Shown: piece after piece, positions 16,300-26,007 of the stretch
Numbering within the stretch: the first letter of the stretch is position 1
Layout: each line of letters starts with the position of its first letter
Origin: Micromonospora okii
GTDB lineage: Bacteria; Actinomycetota; Actinomycetes; Mycobacteriales; Micromonosporaceae
Direction: 5' to 3'
Assembly (NCBI RefSeq): GCF_020884795.1
Contig: NZ_BBZF01000032.1
Span: 1 to 58,092 of the forward strand
DNA length: 58,092 nucleotides
The notes under the pieces: generated by a model
What the model was told of the DNA's origin: nothing
What the model saw: the letters and a program-made list of their open reading frames with translations, nothing else
Databases searched by the model: none
Translations under genes and position numbers: made by a program

Positions 16300-17082
16300 A
16301 TGGACGCGGAGGCGGAGCGGTACCTGACGGAGCTGGTGGCTACGGCCCGGGGAGTGCTCGGCGACGACCTCGTCGGCGCGTACGCGGCCGGGTCGGTGGC
16401 CCTCGGGGCGTACCAGGCGGGGCGCAGCGACATCGACGTGGCGCTGGTCTGCGCGCGGGGCCTGGCCGACGGCCGCAAGCGGGAGCTGGTGGCCCGGCTG
16501 CGGCACGAGGCGCTGCCCTGCCCCGCCCGGGGGCTGGAGCTGGTCGTCTACCGCCGGGAGGTGGCCGGCTCGGGCACCCCGGAGCCGGGGTTCGAGGTGG
16601 AGCTGAACACGGGCGCGCGGATGCCGTACCGGGTGACCTGGTCGGGCGACGAGCGGCCGGCTGCGGACGGCCGGTTCTGGTACGGCCTGGACCGCAGCAT
16701 CCTGCACGCAGGCGGGCTGGCTCTGGCCGGGCCGCCGGCCGGGGAGGTCTTCGCCGACCTGTCCCCGGCCGACCTGCGCGGGCTGCTGGTGGCGGCGCTG
16801 ACCTGGTGGCTCGCGCTGCCGACGCCGCCCGGGGACGAGCCGGCGGCCGGCACCGAGGACGCCGTGCTCGGCGCCTGCCGCTCGCTGGTGCGCTGGCGGG
16901 ACGGGGTGTGGCTGCCGAAGGTGGCGGCCGGCCGACGGCTGGTCGAGCCGGGCCATCCGGCCGCCGACCTGATCGGCCGGGCGGTCGCGGCCCGGCGCGG
17001 CGGCCCGCCGCCGGGCGGCGGCGAGGCGCGGGCCTTCCAGCGGGGCGTCCTCGACGAGATCCGAACGGGAACAATAGAGTGA
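16300..17082 (+). CDS. Aminoglycoside adenylyltransferase-like nucleotidyltransferase
   Basis: The 260-residue protein begins with a nucleotidyltransferase site, GAYAAGSVALGAYQAGRSDIDVALV, which has the GS-x11-DxD pattern of the polymerase beta-like fold. The C-terminal half (LSPADLRGLLVAALTWWL, VLGACRSLVRWRDGVWLPK) resembles the helical domain of ANT(3'')/AadA (DUF4111). AadA enzymes adenylate streptomycin and spectinomycin, but many chromosomal relatives have no known substrate. No ribosome binding site is visible; CAGAAT five bases before the ATG suggests a leaderless mRNA. Confidence 0.78.
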   Translation: MDAEAERYLTELVATARGVLGDDLVGAYAAGSVALGAYQAGRSDIDVALVCARGLADGRKRELVARLRHEALPCPARGLELVVYRREVAGSGTPEPGFEVELNTGARMPYRVTWSGDERPAADGRFWYGLDRSILHAGGLALAGPPAGEVFADLSPADLRGLLVAALTWWLALPTPPGDEPAAGTEDAVLGACRSLVRWRDGVWLPKVAAGRRLVEPGHPAADLIGRAVAARRGGPPPGGGEARAFQRGVLDEIRTGTIE

Positions 17083-17170
17083 CGTCAATGCTCTGGTAGC
17101 CTGTCGGCACCGTCTCGGGGGGCCGCCCACGGCCGGCTCCGACGCGGTCGACGACAGAGGAGACCGACGG

Positions 17171-18397
<1,227 letters not shown>

Positions 18398-18538
18398 TTC
18401 CCCGCACCGCCTGCCGCAGCGACTCGTGGCACCCCGGTTCACCTGGTGGAACGGGCGTAACCGATGCCGTCGGCGGCGGGTTGATCCCCGTGACGGGCGA
18501 ACGCCCGGGGCACGCGTCACACGGCCTGGGGGTGAGCG

Positions 18539-19045
18539 GTGCAGCGCAGACTCGTCGCTGTCGCCCCGGTGCTCGTCGGCGCGCTCCTGCTGCATCTCGG
18601 CGTCGCCTGCCGCCCGCCGCTCGCCGCACCGGACGCGCCCCGGGCCCGCCCGCCGGCCGCCGCCCCGACCCGCCCCGACCCGCCGCCCGCGATGCCGTCG
18701 GACGCCGAGTCCCGCGCCACCGCCGAACCCCGCGCCACCGGCGGCTCCCCCGCCGCGCGGGTCGCTCCGGTACGCCTCGCGGCGCACGTCGCCGTGGCCG
18801 CCCTCACCGCGCGCACCGGGCAGCCACCCGAGCGGACCGTGGTGGCGAACTTCGCCGGCAAGGCGTGCGGATCGGTGACCCGCCCCGGGCGGAACAGCCC
18901 GACCAGCGACCGCCGCGACCCGGTGACCCAGGCGGCCTCCGCGCCGCCCGACGCGCCGCTGCGCCGGGACAACACCGCCGCCGGGCGTCCGATCGCGGCG
19001 GTCGCCTGCCCCGAGGCGGTTCGGCCGAGCGTCCTGCGCTGCTGA
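18539..19045 (+). CDS. Putative exported or lipid-anchored protein
   Basis: A 168-residue frame with a signal-like N-terminus (QRRLVAVAPVLVGALLLHLGVAC) whose Cys24 could be a lipobox cysteine, though GVAC is not a strong match. It is followed by a Pro/Ala/Arg-rich linker and no recognisable domain. Third-position GC is very high along the whole frame, which supports coding, and GGGTGA precedes the GTG. A frame on the opposite strand also spans this region but has no plausible start or domain. I regard it as probable but unproven. Confidence 0.45.
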   Translation: MQRRLVAVAPVLVGALLLHLGVACRPPLAAPDAPRARPPAAAPTRPDPPPAMPSDAESRATAEPRATGGSPAARVAPVRLAAHVAVAALTARTGQPPERTVVANFAGKACGSVTRPGRNSPTSDRRDPVTQAASAPPDAPLRRDNTAAGRPIAAVACPEAVRPSVLRC

Positions 19046-19075
19046 GCGGCGCGCGCCGCAGGCCCCGGTCGCCTT

Positions 19076-19127
19076 TCGACTCCGAGTGAGCGCCGGCCGC
19101 CCGTCGACTCCGAGTGAGCGCCGGCCG
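19076..19127. repeat. Two copies of a 24-bp direct repeat
   Basis: An identical 24-mer beginning TCGACTCCGAGTGAGCGCC occurs at 19076-19099 and 19104-19127, 28 bp apart. The unit contains a TGA in one frame. Its role is unknown. Confidence 0.6.
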
Positions 19128-19226
19128 GGCGGCGGCACCCCGGTCCGGACGGGTCGGAAGCAACTCCCCCGCACGCACGCCGCACCACGCGGTCGCCCGC
19201 CGACCACGCGCGCCTTTCCGCTGGCG

Positions 19227-19253
19227 TACCCGCCGATCGAAAGCCGGCGGGTA
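19227..19253 (+). terminator. Hairpin upstream of SulP gene
   Basis: TACCCGCCG pairs perfectly with CGGCGGGTA around a 9-nt loop, ending 50 bp before the SulP ATG. It may end transcription from upstream or be a leader structure of the SulP mRNA. Confidence 0.4.
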
Positions 19254-19303
19254 GGCGCGGCGCGCCACCCGTTGCTCGCCCCGCCGCCTCCCCGGAGTGG
19301 ACC

Positions 19304-20815
19304 ATGACCTCTGTCGCCCTGTCCTGGCGCACCCTGCGCACCGACCTGCCCGCCTCCCTCGTCGTCTTCCTCGTCGCGCTGCCGCTCTGCGTCGGCATCG
19401 CCGTCGCCTCCGGCGTACCCGCCGAACTGGGCCTGGTCACCGGCGTCGTCGGCGGCCTCGTCGTCGGGCTCATGCCCGGTAGCAGCCTCCAGGTCAGCGG
19501 CCCGGCGGCCGGCCTGACGGTGCTGGTCGCCGAGGCCGTGGACCGCTACGGCCTGGCCGGCCTCGGCACGATCGTGCTGGTCGCCGGGCTGCTCCAGGTG
19601 GCGCTGGGGCTGCTGCGGCTGGGCCGCTGGTTCCGGGCCATCTCCGTGGCCGTGGTGCAGGGCATGCTCGCCGGCATCGGCCTGCTGCTCATCGTCGGGC
19701 AGCTCTACGTCCTGGCCGGCGGCACGACGCCGCACTCCGGGCCCGGCAAGTTCACCGGCCTGCCCGGCCTGGTGGGCGAGGTCGTCACGTCCCACCCGGC
19801 CCGCGTCTCGCTCGCCGTCGGCGTCGCCACCCTCGCGGTCGTGCTGCTGTGGGACACCCTGCCCGGCCCGCTGCGCACGGTCCCCGGCGCGCTGATCGCC
19901 GTGGTCGCGGCGGCCGGGGCGAGCGCCGCGTTCGGGCTTCCCGTGGACACCCTCGACGTCGAGGGCCTGCTCGCGGCGGTACGGCCCTCGCTCGGGCACT
20001 GGGGCACCCTCGCGGACGTCGGCGTGCTCGCCACCGTCGCCACGTTCACGCTCGTCGCCTCGGCGGAGAGCCTGTTCAGCGCGGCGGCGGTCGACCGGCT
20101 GCACCAGGGCCCGCGCACCGACTTCGACCGGGAACTCGTCGCCCAGGGCACCGGGAACACCCTCTGCGGCCTGCTCGGCGCGCTGCCCATGACCGCCGTC
20201 ATCGTGCGCAGCTCCGCCAACGTGCGGGCCGGCGCGCGGACCAAGGCGTCCCGGGTGCTGCACGGGGTGTGGCTGCTGCTGTTCACCGCCGCCGTGCCGG
20301 GCCTGCTCGGGCTGATCCCGCTGGCCGCGCTCGCCGCCGTGCTCATCCACGCCGGGGTGAAGCTGATGCCGCTGCGGGCGGTGCCGGAGCTGTGGCGGGG
20401 GCAGCACCAGGGTGAGGTGGTGGTGCTGGCGGTGACCGCCGGGGCGATCGTCACCACCGACATGTTCACCGGCGTGCTCGTCGGCCTGGGCCTCGCCGTC
20501 GTCAAGACCGCCTGGGAGACGTCCCACGTGCGGGTCACCGTCCGCGACGGCGGCGCGGGGCCGATCGACGTGTCGATCGTCGGCAACGCCACCTTCCTGC
20601 GGCTGCCCACCATCCTCACCACGCTGAACGGGCTGCCGGCCGACCGGACCGTGCGGCTGGACCTGCGCGGCCTTCGGCACGTGGACCTCGCCTGCCGGTC
20701 GGCGCTGGACTCCTGGATCGACACGCACAACGGCAACGCGGGCGTCTCCGTGCACGTGGTGGCCCCGCGCCCGGCGGAGGACGACCGGGCCCGGACGGCG
20801 GACGCCACGGAGTGA
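19304..20815 (+). CDS. SulP family anion transporter with short STAS domain
   Basis: The 503-residue membrane protein starts LRTDLPASLVVFLVALPLCVGIAVASGVP, the first SulP helix pair, followed by VSGPAAGLTVLVAEAV and about ten to twelve helices. The cytoplasmic C-terminus (VSIVGNATFLRLPTIL to SALDSWIDTHNG) is a reduced STAS domain. This short subgroup resembles BicA-like and other bacterial SulP proteins that take up bicarbonate or sulfate with Na+ or H+; no carbonic anhydrase is fused or adjacent. GGAGTGG is six bases before the ATG. Substrate is inferred only at the level of small anions. Confidence 0.9.
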   Translation: MTSVALSWRTLRTDLPASLVVFLVALPLCVGIAVASGVPAELGLVTGVVGGLVVGLMPGSSLQVSGPAAGLTVLVAEAVDRYGLAGLGTIVLVAGLLQVALGLLRLGRWFRAISVAVVQGMLAGIGLLLIVGQLYVLAGGTTPHSGPGKFTGLPGLVGEVVTSHPARVSLAVGVATLAVVLLWDTLPGPLRTVPGALIAVVAAAGASAAFGLPVDTLDVEGLLAAVRPSLGHWGTLADVGVLATVATFTLVASAESLFSAAAVDRLHQGPRTDFDRELVAQGTGNTLCGLLGALPMTAVIVRSSANVRAGARTKASRVLHGVWLLLFTAAVPGLLGLIPLAALAAVLIHAGVKLMPLRAVPELWRGQHQGEVVVLAVTAGAIVTTDMFTGVLVGLGLAVVKTAWETSHVRVTVRDGGAGPIDVSIVGNATFLRLPTILTTLNGLPADRTVRLDLRGLRHVDLACRSALDSWIDTHNGNAGVSVHVVAPRPAEDDRARTADATE

Positions 20816-20820
20816 CCCGG

Positions 20821-20909
20821 CGCGGCGGCGGCCGGGCGAACCGGCACGGACGCCGCCGAGTTGACCCGCGCGGGGGCGGCCGAGCGAACCGGCGCGGGGG
20901 CGGCCGGCG
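20821..20909. repeat. Imperfect GC-rich direct repeats
   Basis: Units of the form CGCGGSGGCGGCCGRGCGAACCGG occur at 20821-20844 and 20869-20892, with a partial third after them, in the gap between convergent genes. Confidence 0.4.
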
Positions 20910-20917
20910 GCAGCCGC

Positions 20918-21292
20918 TCAGGCCGGACTGATGTGGGCGGCGAGGATCTGCCAGCCGCGCTCGCCGTACACCCAGGTCCGGGTGTAGCGCAGGCGCGTCG
21001 TGACGGGCGAGCCGTCGAAGGTCCCCGACACCCGGCCGACGAAGAACGTCACCCCGGTGCCGCCCTCGACGACCAGGCGCAGCTCCTCCTCCACGAGTTC
21101 GTCGACCACCGACGTCCGCTCGCGGTGGGCGCGCAGGTCGTCCTGCTTGCCGAAAATGGTCCCGTCCGGGCCGACCGCGACCAGGTTCTCGTGGAGCAGG
21201 TCGTCGAACGCCGCCACGTCGCCCGCGCGCTGCGCGGCCTGGAGCCGGCGTTCGGCGTCGAGCAGCTCGGCCTCACGTTCACTGTCCGGCAT
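20918..21292 (-). CDS. NTF2-like (SnoaL/DUF4440) protein
   Basis: The 124-residue protein begins SEREAELLDAERRLQAAQRAGDVAAFDDLLHENLVAVGPDG, the opening helices and strand of the DUF4440 group of NTF2-like folds. It continues with a curved sheet (TRLRYTRTWVYGERGWQILAAHIS). Such single-domain proteins are small-molecule isomerases, hydratases or binding proteins; no substrate can be assigned. AAGGAGGG is five bases before the ATG at 21292. It is convergent with the SulP gene. Confidence 0.85.
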   Translation of the reverse strand: MPDSEREAELLDAERRLQAAQRAGDVAAFDDLLHENLVAVGPDGTIFGKQDDLRAHRERTSVVDELVEEELRLVVEGGTGVTFFVGRVSGTFDGSPVTTRLRYTRTWVYGERGWQILAAHISPA

Positions 21293-21464
21293 GGTGCCCT
21301 CCTTCGCGCGGTTCCCGGGCCGGGGTCGTGATGACCCTATGGGAGCCGCCCGCAGCCCGTGGGCCAACCCCCCGACGGGGCGTGCCCGTCGGGGGGTCCT
21401 GCTTCAATGCGGGCGACGGAGCGTTCGACGCGCGGCGGGACCGGGCGCGGGAGGTAGGGACACG

Positions 21465-21848
21465 ATGGGCACCTGGGGCAGCGGCAACTTCGACGACGAC
21501 ACGGCCGCCGATCACCTCGCGGACCTGACGGGCCGGCTCATCGAGGAGATCGCGGAAGCGATGTCCGGCGACCCCGTCGGGATCGAGCCGGACGAATACT
21601 GGGGCGTCGCGGTGCCGTGCAACCTGGAGCTGCTGCACCTCGTCGCCAGCCGGCACTACGTCGGCGCGCGACTGCCCGACCCGGAGACCGTCGCCGGCTG
21701 GAAGGAGAAGTTCCTCGGCGTCTGGGACGGGGCGATCGACGGCCTGGAGCCGTCGCCGGAGTTCCGGCAGCAGCGGCGGGAGGTGCTCGTGCGGACGTTC
21801 GACCAGGTGGCCGATCTGGCGGCGGGCCGCGCCGACGCGCGACGGTGA
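21465..21848 (+). CDS. DUF4259 domain protein
   Basis: The 127-residue protein opens MGTWGSGNFDDDTAADHLADL, the diagnostic DUF4259 start, and is an all-helical acidic cytoplasmic protein with a RRExLVRTFDQVADLA tail. The family is widespread in bacteria and has no known activity. GGAGG lies about 10 bases before the ATG. It runs convergent with the VKOR gene and has no obvious operon partner. Confidence 0.88.
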   Translation: MGTWGSGNFDDDTAADHLADLTGRLIEEIAEAMSGDPVGIEPDEYWGVAVPCNLELLHLVASRHYVGARLPDPETVAGWKEKFLGVWDGAIDGLEPSPEFRQQRREVLVRTFDQVADLAAGRADARR

Positions 21849-21957
21849 CGACGGCGGGCCGCGCTGCCGCGTGACGCCGGCGACGGCGCGGGCTGAGGGG
21901 TCGGTCGGCCCGGCAGGCTCAGAAAAGCGCCGCACGCTCGGAGGAGCGCCGGCGCGC

Positions 21958-22587
21958 TCAGAGGAGCGTCCGCCAGTAGTGCCAGAACTGCACGCCGATC
22001 AGGACGGCGAGGATCAGCAGCCAGAGCGTCGGCACGGCGCTGTGCACGCGCACCAGCGCGTCAACAGGCCTGCGGGGCGCGGGGAGGTGGCCGCGGTCGA
22101 GGTTGTACAGGGTGGTGTAGGTGAAGAGCACGACCATCACGACCCAGACGACCATGCAGTACGGGCAGAGCGCGCCGATGCGGTAGAGGCTTTGGAAGAA
22201 CAGCCAGTGCACGAACCCGACGCCGAACACCGCGCCGGCCTGGAGGGCGAGCCACCACCAGCGGGGCAGCCGGACCCGGCCCAGCACGGCGGCGCCGGTG
22301 GCGGCCACGACGGGGAAGGTCACGAGGCCGATGAGCGGGTTGGCGAAGCCGAACGCCTCCGCCTGGCCGGTGCTCATGATGGAGCCGCAGGACAGCACGG
22401 GGTTGATGGAGCAGCTCGGCACGTAGGCCGGGTTCTTGAGCAGGGCCGTCTTCTCGACGGTCAGGACGAACGCCGCGAGGGCGCCGACGAGCCCGCCGAC
22501 GGTCAGCACCCATCCGACGAGGCGGTCGGAGAGCACCGCGCCCGCGTCGGCGTCGGCCGGCGTCTCCTCGGTCAGGGCCACGCTCAT
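21958..22587 (-). CDS. Vitamin K epoxide reductase (VKOR) family protein
   Basis: The 209-residue membrane protein has about five transmembrane helices. It carries the loop cysteines in PSCSINPVLSCGSIM and the active pair in GALCPYCMVVW. In actinobacteria VKOR takes the place of DsbB: it reoxidises DsbA-like proteins and passes electrons to menaquinone. The ATG overlaps the stop of the DsbA-like gene (ATGA), so the two are translated together, which fits the shared pathway. The C-terminal helix PTLWLLILAVLIGVQFWHYW is an extra membrane anchor common in this subgroup. Confidence 0.93.
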   Translation of the reverse strand: MSVALTEETPADADAGAVLSDRLVGWVLTVGGLVGALAAFVLTVEKTALLKNPAYVPSCSINPVLSCGSIMSTGQAEAFGFANPLIGLVTFPVVAATGAAVLGRVRLPRWWWLALQAGAVFGVGFVHWLFFQSLYRIGALCPYCMVVWVVMVVLFTYTTLYNLDRGHLPAPRRPVDALVRVHSAVPTLWLLILAVLIGVQFWHYWRTLL

Positions 22588-23294
22588 GAGCTGAGCGACT
22601 TCTCGACCACGGCCTTGAGATCGTCGTAGGTCGGCAGGCCGTCGTACCGGACGCCGTTGACGAAGAAGGTGGGGGTGCCCTGCACGCCCAGGGCCGCACC
22701 GTCGGCGGCGTCGGCCTTGACGCGGGCGGCGACCTCGGCACCGGCCACGTCCGCCCGGTACCGGGCGAGGTCAAGGCCCATCTCCCGGGCGTAGCCCTCG
22801 AAGACGGCGACCTGCGGCTCCTCCTTGTGCCCCCAGACCGTCGCGTTGTCGAACAGCTTCTTGTACATCGCCTCGAACTTCCCCTGCCGGGCGGCGGCCT
22901 CGGCGGCGTGCGCGGCGTTGAAGGCGTTCGGGTGGCTGGGGATCGGGAAGTACCGCACCACGTAGGTGATCCGGTCGCCGTACTCGGCGCGCAGTTTCTC
23001 CACCCCGGGATAGGCGGCGAGGCAGGACTCGCACTCGAAGTCGAGGAACTCCACGATGGTGACCCTGCCGTCGGGGGCGGTCGACAGGCGGTGGCTGTCG
23101 GCGCGCACGAGCGTGTCGGACGCGACGACCGGCGTCGTGCCGCTGTCCCGGTTGACGACCGCGAGGCCGATCACGCCGAGGAGGGCAACGGCGAGGATGC
23201 CGAGGGTCACCTTCAGGTTCGTGCTCATGCCGGGCTTGCGGGTGTCGCGTGCTGGGCGGCGCGCCTGCGCGCCGTGCCGGTCGTCCGCTGGCAT
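22584..23294 (-). CDS. Membrane-anchored DsbA-like thiol-disulfide oxidoreductase
   Basis: The 236-residue protein has an N-terminal cytoplasmic tail, one membrane helix (VTLGILAVALLGVIGLAVV, about 28-46) and an extracytoplasmic thioredoxin domain with the active site DFECESC. The family's cis-Pro loop appears as GVQGTPTFFVNG. It oxidises cysteines of exported proteins and is recycled by the VKOR encoded next. I use the ATG at 23294, preceded by GAGGGG; a second ATG at 23228 (MSTNLKV) has no ribosome binding site but would give a more usual N-terminus. Confidence 0.92.
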   Translation of the reverse strand: MPADDRHGAQARRPARDTRKPGMSTNLKVTLGILAVALLGVIGLAVVNRDSGTTPVVASDTLVRADSHRLSTAPDGRVTIVEFLDFECESCLAAYPGVEKLRAEYGDRITYVVRYFPIPSHPNAFNAAHAAEAAARQGKFEAMYKKLFDNATVWGHKEEPQVAVFEGYAREMGLDLARYRADVAGAEVAARVKADAADGAALGVQGTPTFFVNGVRYDGLPTYDDLKAVVEKSLSS

Positions 23295-23445
23295 GGAAAA
23301 CACCCCTCGCTGTTCCGGCACGGGGCGCCCGCCGGCAACCCTGCTGCTCACTCGACCGAAGCGAGGATACAGCGCGTGCTTTACCCTCGGGGCGGGTGCC
23401 GGCTGAGGGTTTGCTGAAAGCGCCGGGGGGCGAACTCCTTCATGT

Positions 23446-23467
23446 TGTACAGCGTCGGATGTACCAT
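23446..23467 (+). promoter_or_regulatory. Promoter and candidate operator of the CmtR-like gene
   Basis: Two TGTAC elements, at 23446 and 23460, are 14 bp apart. The second overlaps TACCAT (23462-23467), a good -10 box seven bases before the GTG at 23475. A sensor bound here would cover the promoter. Confidence 0.45.
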
Positions 23468-23474
23468 CCGTGGC

Positions 23475-23804
23475 GTGGAGACGTTGACGCACGGGCAGGT
23501 GCTGGCCCGCTTCGGCCACGCCCTGTCCGATCCGACCCGGGCACGGCTGCTGCTGGCGTTGCGCGACGGGCCCGGATATCCGGCGGAGCTGGCCGAGCTG
23601 CTGGGCACGACCCGGCAGAACATGTCCAACCACCTGTCGTGCCTGCGCGGCTGCGGCCTGGTCGTCGCCGTGCCGCAGGGCCGCCGCACCCGCTACGAGC
23701 TGGCCGACGCCCGCCTGGCGCACGCCCTCGGGGACCTGCTCGGCCTCGTGCTGGCGGTCGACCCGGAAGCCTGCCCCGACGCCGGGGAGAAGGGCTGCTG
23801 CTGA
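23475..23804 (+). CDS. cmtR: ArsR/SmtB metal-responsive repressor, CmtR-like
   Basis: The 109-residue winged-helix protein closely follows M. tuberculosis CmtR: LARFGHALSDPTRARLLLAL, then TTRQNMSNHLSCLRGCGLVVA. The two cysteines of the recognition helix (CLRGC) match CmtR Cys57 and Cys61, and a third Cys near the C-terminus (DPEACPD) can stand in for Cys102. CmtR binds Cd(II) and Pb(II) and then releases DNA. I take the GTG at 23475 rather than the ATG at 23442, since the latter lies upstream of the -10 box and adds residues that CmtR lacks. The stop overlaps the transporter start (TGATG), so the regulated target is evident. Confidence 0.87.
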   Translation: METLTHGQVLARFGHALSDPTRARLLLALRDGPGYPAELAELLGTTRQNMSNHLSCLRGCGLVVAVPQGRRTRYELADARLAHALGDLLGLVLAVDPEACPDAGEKGCC

Positions 23805-24553
23805 TGGACCTGCCCCTGCTCGCCCCGGCACCGGCGGGGCCGACGCCGGCGCGCCGTCGGGTGCTCTCCCGCCGGGTGCGGCTCCTGGTCGCCGCCACGA
23901 TCACCTACAACGTCGTCGAGGCGGTCGTGGCGATCAGCGCCGGCACGATCGCGTCGTCGACCGCGCTGATCGGCTTCGGGCTGGACTCGGTGATCGAGGT
24001 GTCGTCCGCCGCAGCGGTGGCGTGGCAGTTCGCCGGCCGCGACCCGGAGGCGCGGGAAGGGGTCGCGCTGCGGATCATCGCGGTCTCGTTCTTCGCGCTC
24101 GCCGCGTACGTGACGGTGGAGTCGGTGCGGGCGCTGGTCGGCGGCACCGAGGCCGGGCACTCCCCCGTCGGCCTCGTGCTGGCCGCGCTGTCGCTGGCGA
24201 TCATGCCGGTGCTGTCGTACGCGCAGCGCCGGGCGGGCCGGGAACTCGGCTCACGCTCGGCCGTCGCCGACTCCAAGCAGACCCTGCTGTGCACGTACCT
24301 GTCCGCCGTCCTCCTCGTGGGCCTGGGGTTGAACAGCCTGCTCGGCTGGTCCTGGGCCGACCCCGTCGCCGCGCTGGTCATCGCCGCCGTCGCGGTCAGG
24401 GAGGGCCGCGAAGCCTGGCGCGGCGACACCTGCTGCGCCGTGCCGCTGACCGCCCCCGACGCCGACACCGCAGCGGGCGGGCCCGGCGACGGCGGCGGTG
24501 ATCCGTGCGGATGCCGGCCGGGCTGCTCCTGCTGCTCCACGGGCACGACCTGA
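23804..24553 (+). CDS. Cation diffusion facilitator-like heavy-metal transporter
   Basis: The 249-residue protein has about five to six transmembrane helices. SSTALIGFGLDSVIEVSSAAAVAWQF matches the CDF helix-2 metal site (DxxxE variant), and SAVADSKQTLLCTYLSAVLL the later site. The tail (GDTCC, then DPCGCRPGCSCCS) has eight cysteines and probably loads or senses soft metals. It overlaps the CmtR-like gene by one base, so it is expected to export Cd, Pb or Zn when the repressor is released. The usual CDF cytoplasmic ferredoxin-like domain is missing; the Cys tail takes its place. Confidence 0.87.
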   Translation: MDLPLLAPAPAGPTPARRRVLSRRVRLLVAATITYNVVEAVVAISAGTIASSTALIGFGLDSVIEVSSAAAVAWQFAGRDPEAREGVALRIIAVSFFALAAYVTVESVRALVGGTEAGHSPVGLVLAALSLAIMPVLSYAQRRAGRELGSRSAVADSKQTLLCTYLSAVLLVGLGLNSLLGWSWADPVAALVIAAVAVREGREAWRGDTCCAVPLTAPDADTAAGGPGDGGGDPCGCRPGCSCCSTGTT

Positions 24554-24595
24554 CCGCGACATGACCGCGGGTTGGCAGGCAGCGGGTCGGGTGGG

Positions 24596-25861
24596 TCACC
24601 GTCGGGTCAGGCCGAGGGTCGCGGCGAGGCGGGCCACGTCGGCGGCTGCCGGGCCCTCGCGGAGGACGGCGGCCAGCACGGTACGCGCGGCGGGGCGGAG
24701 TCGGGTCTCGGCGGAGGCGATCCGGTCGGCGGCAATCAGGGCGCGGCCGGCGGCGCGGTGGTCGGCGGCGTCGAGGTGTACGCGGGCCATGTCGATCAGG
24801 TGCGCCGCCCGGTGCTCGGCGGGGAGCCGCTGCCAGCCGCCCCCGGCGGCGGCGCGGGCATGGGCGGCGACCGCCTCACGGGCGTCGCCGAGCTCGGCGG
24901 CGACCAGGGCGCGGGCCAGTTCGACCACGGTCGGGCCGTACCCGAGGTCGTCGGGGTCGTGGCCCGTGGTGCGGGCCTCGGCGAGGCGGGCGGCCTCGGT
25001 GAGGAGGTCGCGGGCGGCGGCGTGGTCCCGGCAGGTGGCGGCGGCGAGCGCGGCCTCGACCAGCAGCGTGCCGGCCAGGGCCAGGCGGCCCGGCGGGCAG
25101 TCGAGGGCCAAGCGGTCCGGCGGGCGGCCGAGGGCCGGCGGCGGGGTGAGCCGGCGTACGGCGGCGGTGGCGGCGGTCGTCGCGAGCCGGCTCTGACCGA
25201 GGGCGCGCAGCGCCTGCGCGAGCGCGATCGCCGCGAGACCCGTGCGGCGGGGATCGCCCGCGGCGGCGGCCATCGCCCGGTCGGCGGCCAGCCAGGCGAG
25301 GCTGGGCTCGCCTAGCTTGACGAGAAGCTGGGCGGCGAGCCGATGGGTGCCGACCAGCAGGTCGGCGGCGCGCGCCGAGCCGGGCCACACCCCGGCCTCG
25401 CGGGCCTGCCGGGCGTCGGCGAGCAGGTCGGGCAGCAGCCGCAACACCTGCGGGTGGTGGGCGTGCCGGTACGCCGTCCAGGCGTACGCCACCTGGCGCT
25501 CGATCTCGTCCAGCGGGGGCGGCGGTCGCCAGTCGGCCTCCCCGGGGGCGGGAAGGTGGTAGGAGGCCAGCGCCGCCCGCAGTTGGGCGACGGCCCCGGG
25601 TACGGCAGTGGTCGGCTCCGCGCGCCGGGCCTCCTTGCCGAGCAGGACCTCCGGGGCGACCCCGAGGACCCCGGCGACGGTTTCGATGACGGAGAATCGG
25701 TCGAGGGTACGTAGGCCGCGCTCGACCTTGTCCACCCAGCTCTTCGACCTGCCGATCCGGCTGGCGAAGATCTGCTGCGTCATGCCCCGCCGCGCCCGGA
25801 GCTGCGCGACCCGCCGTCCGATGGGTGGCTCCGCGCCGCCGCGCTGGTTCGGCCCGGTCAC
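24596..25861 (-). CDS. XRE-family HTH regulator with TPR-like helical domain
   Basis: The 421-residue protein has an XRE domain at about 14-75 (PIGRRVAQLRARRGMTQQIFASRIGRSKSWVDKVERGLRTLDRFSVIETVAGVLGV). The rest is helical with TPR-like repeats: LAAQLLVKLGEPSLAWLAADRAM, ARALVAAELGDAREAVAAHARAA. Its HTH and layout are very close to the protein at 43513-44742, so the two are paralogues. The GTG at 25861 overlaps the stop of a 49-codon upstream gene (GTGA), so translation is coupled. TPR domains of this kind probably sense a ligand or partner. It runs convergent with the CDF gene. Confidence 0.87.
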   Translation of the reverse strand: MTGPNQRGGAEPPIGRRVAQLRARRGMTQQIFASRIGRSKSWVDKVERGLRTLDRFSVIETVAGVLGVAPEVLLGKEARRAEPTTAVPGAVAQLRAALASYHLPAPGEADWRPPPPLDEIERQVAYAWTAYRHAHHPQVLRLLPDLLADARQAREAGVWPGSARAADLLVGTHRLAAQLLVKLGEPSLAWLAADRAMAAAAGDPRRTGLAAIALAQALRALGQSRLATTAATAAVRRLTPPPALGRPPDRLALDCPPGRLALAGTLLVEAALAAATCRDHAAARDLLTEAARLAEARTTGHDPDDLGYGPTVVELARALVAAELGDAREAVAAHARAAAGGGWQRLPAEHRAAHLIDMARVHLDAADHRAAGRALIAADRIASAETRLRPAARTVLAAVLREGPAAADVARLAATLGLTRR

Positions 25862-26007
25862 CGGTCGTCCGCGTGGTGCATGGCCTCGGTGGACTCGCCG
25901 CAGCGCGGACACCACCGCGACTTGACCCGGAAGGCGAGGAGGCCGAACAGGAATCCGGGCACCAGGCCCCCGAACACGATCGACAACGCTTCAGAAATCA
26001 CGAGCAC
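25858..26007 (-). CDS. Small membrane protein with CPRCG zinc-ribbon knuckle
   Basis: A 49-residue protein: one transmembrane helix (SEALSIVFGGLVPGFLFGLLAF) followed by KSRWCPRCGESTEAMHH. The two Cys and two His could form a half zinc site, made whole by dimerisation. AGGAGG is five bases before the GTG at 26007, one of the best ribosome binding sites in the window. Its stop overlaps the start of the XRE/TPR gene, so it leads that operon. I do not know the family. It could be a membrane tether or signal for the regulator. Confidence 0.65.
   Translation of the reverse strand: MLVISEALSIVFGGLVPGFLFGLLAFRVKSRWCPRCGESTEAMHHADDR

Noticed and set aside
18517..19473. 318-codon minus-strand frame
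   Set aside because: It overlaps the SulP start and the 24-bp repeats, has low-complexity Arg/Ser/Gly sequence and no start signal.
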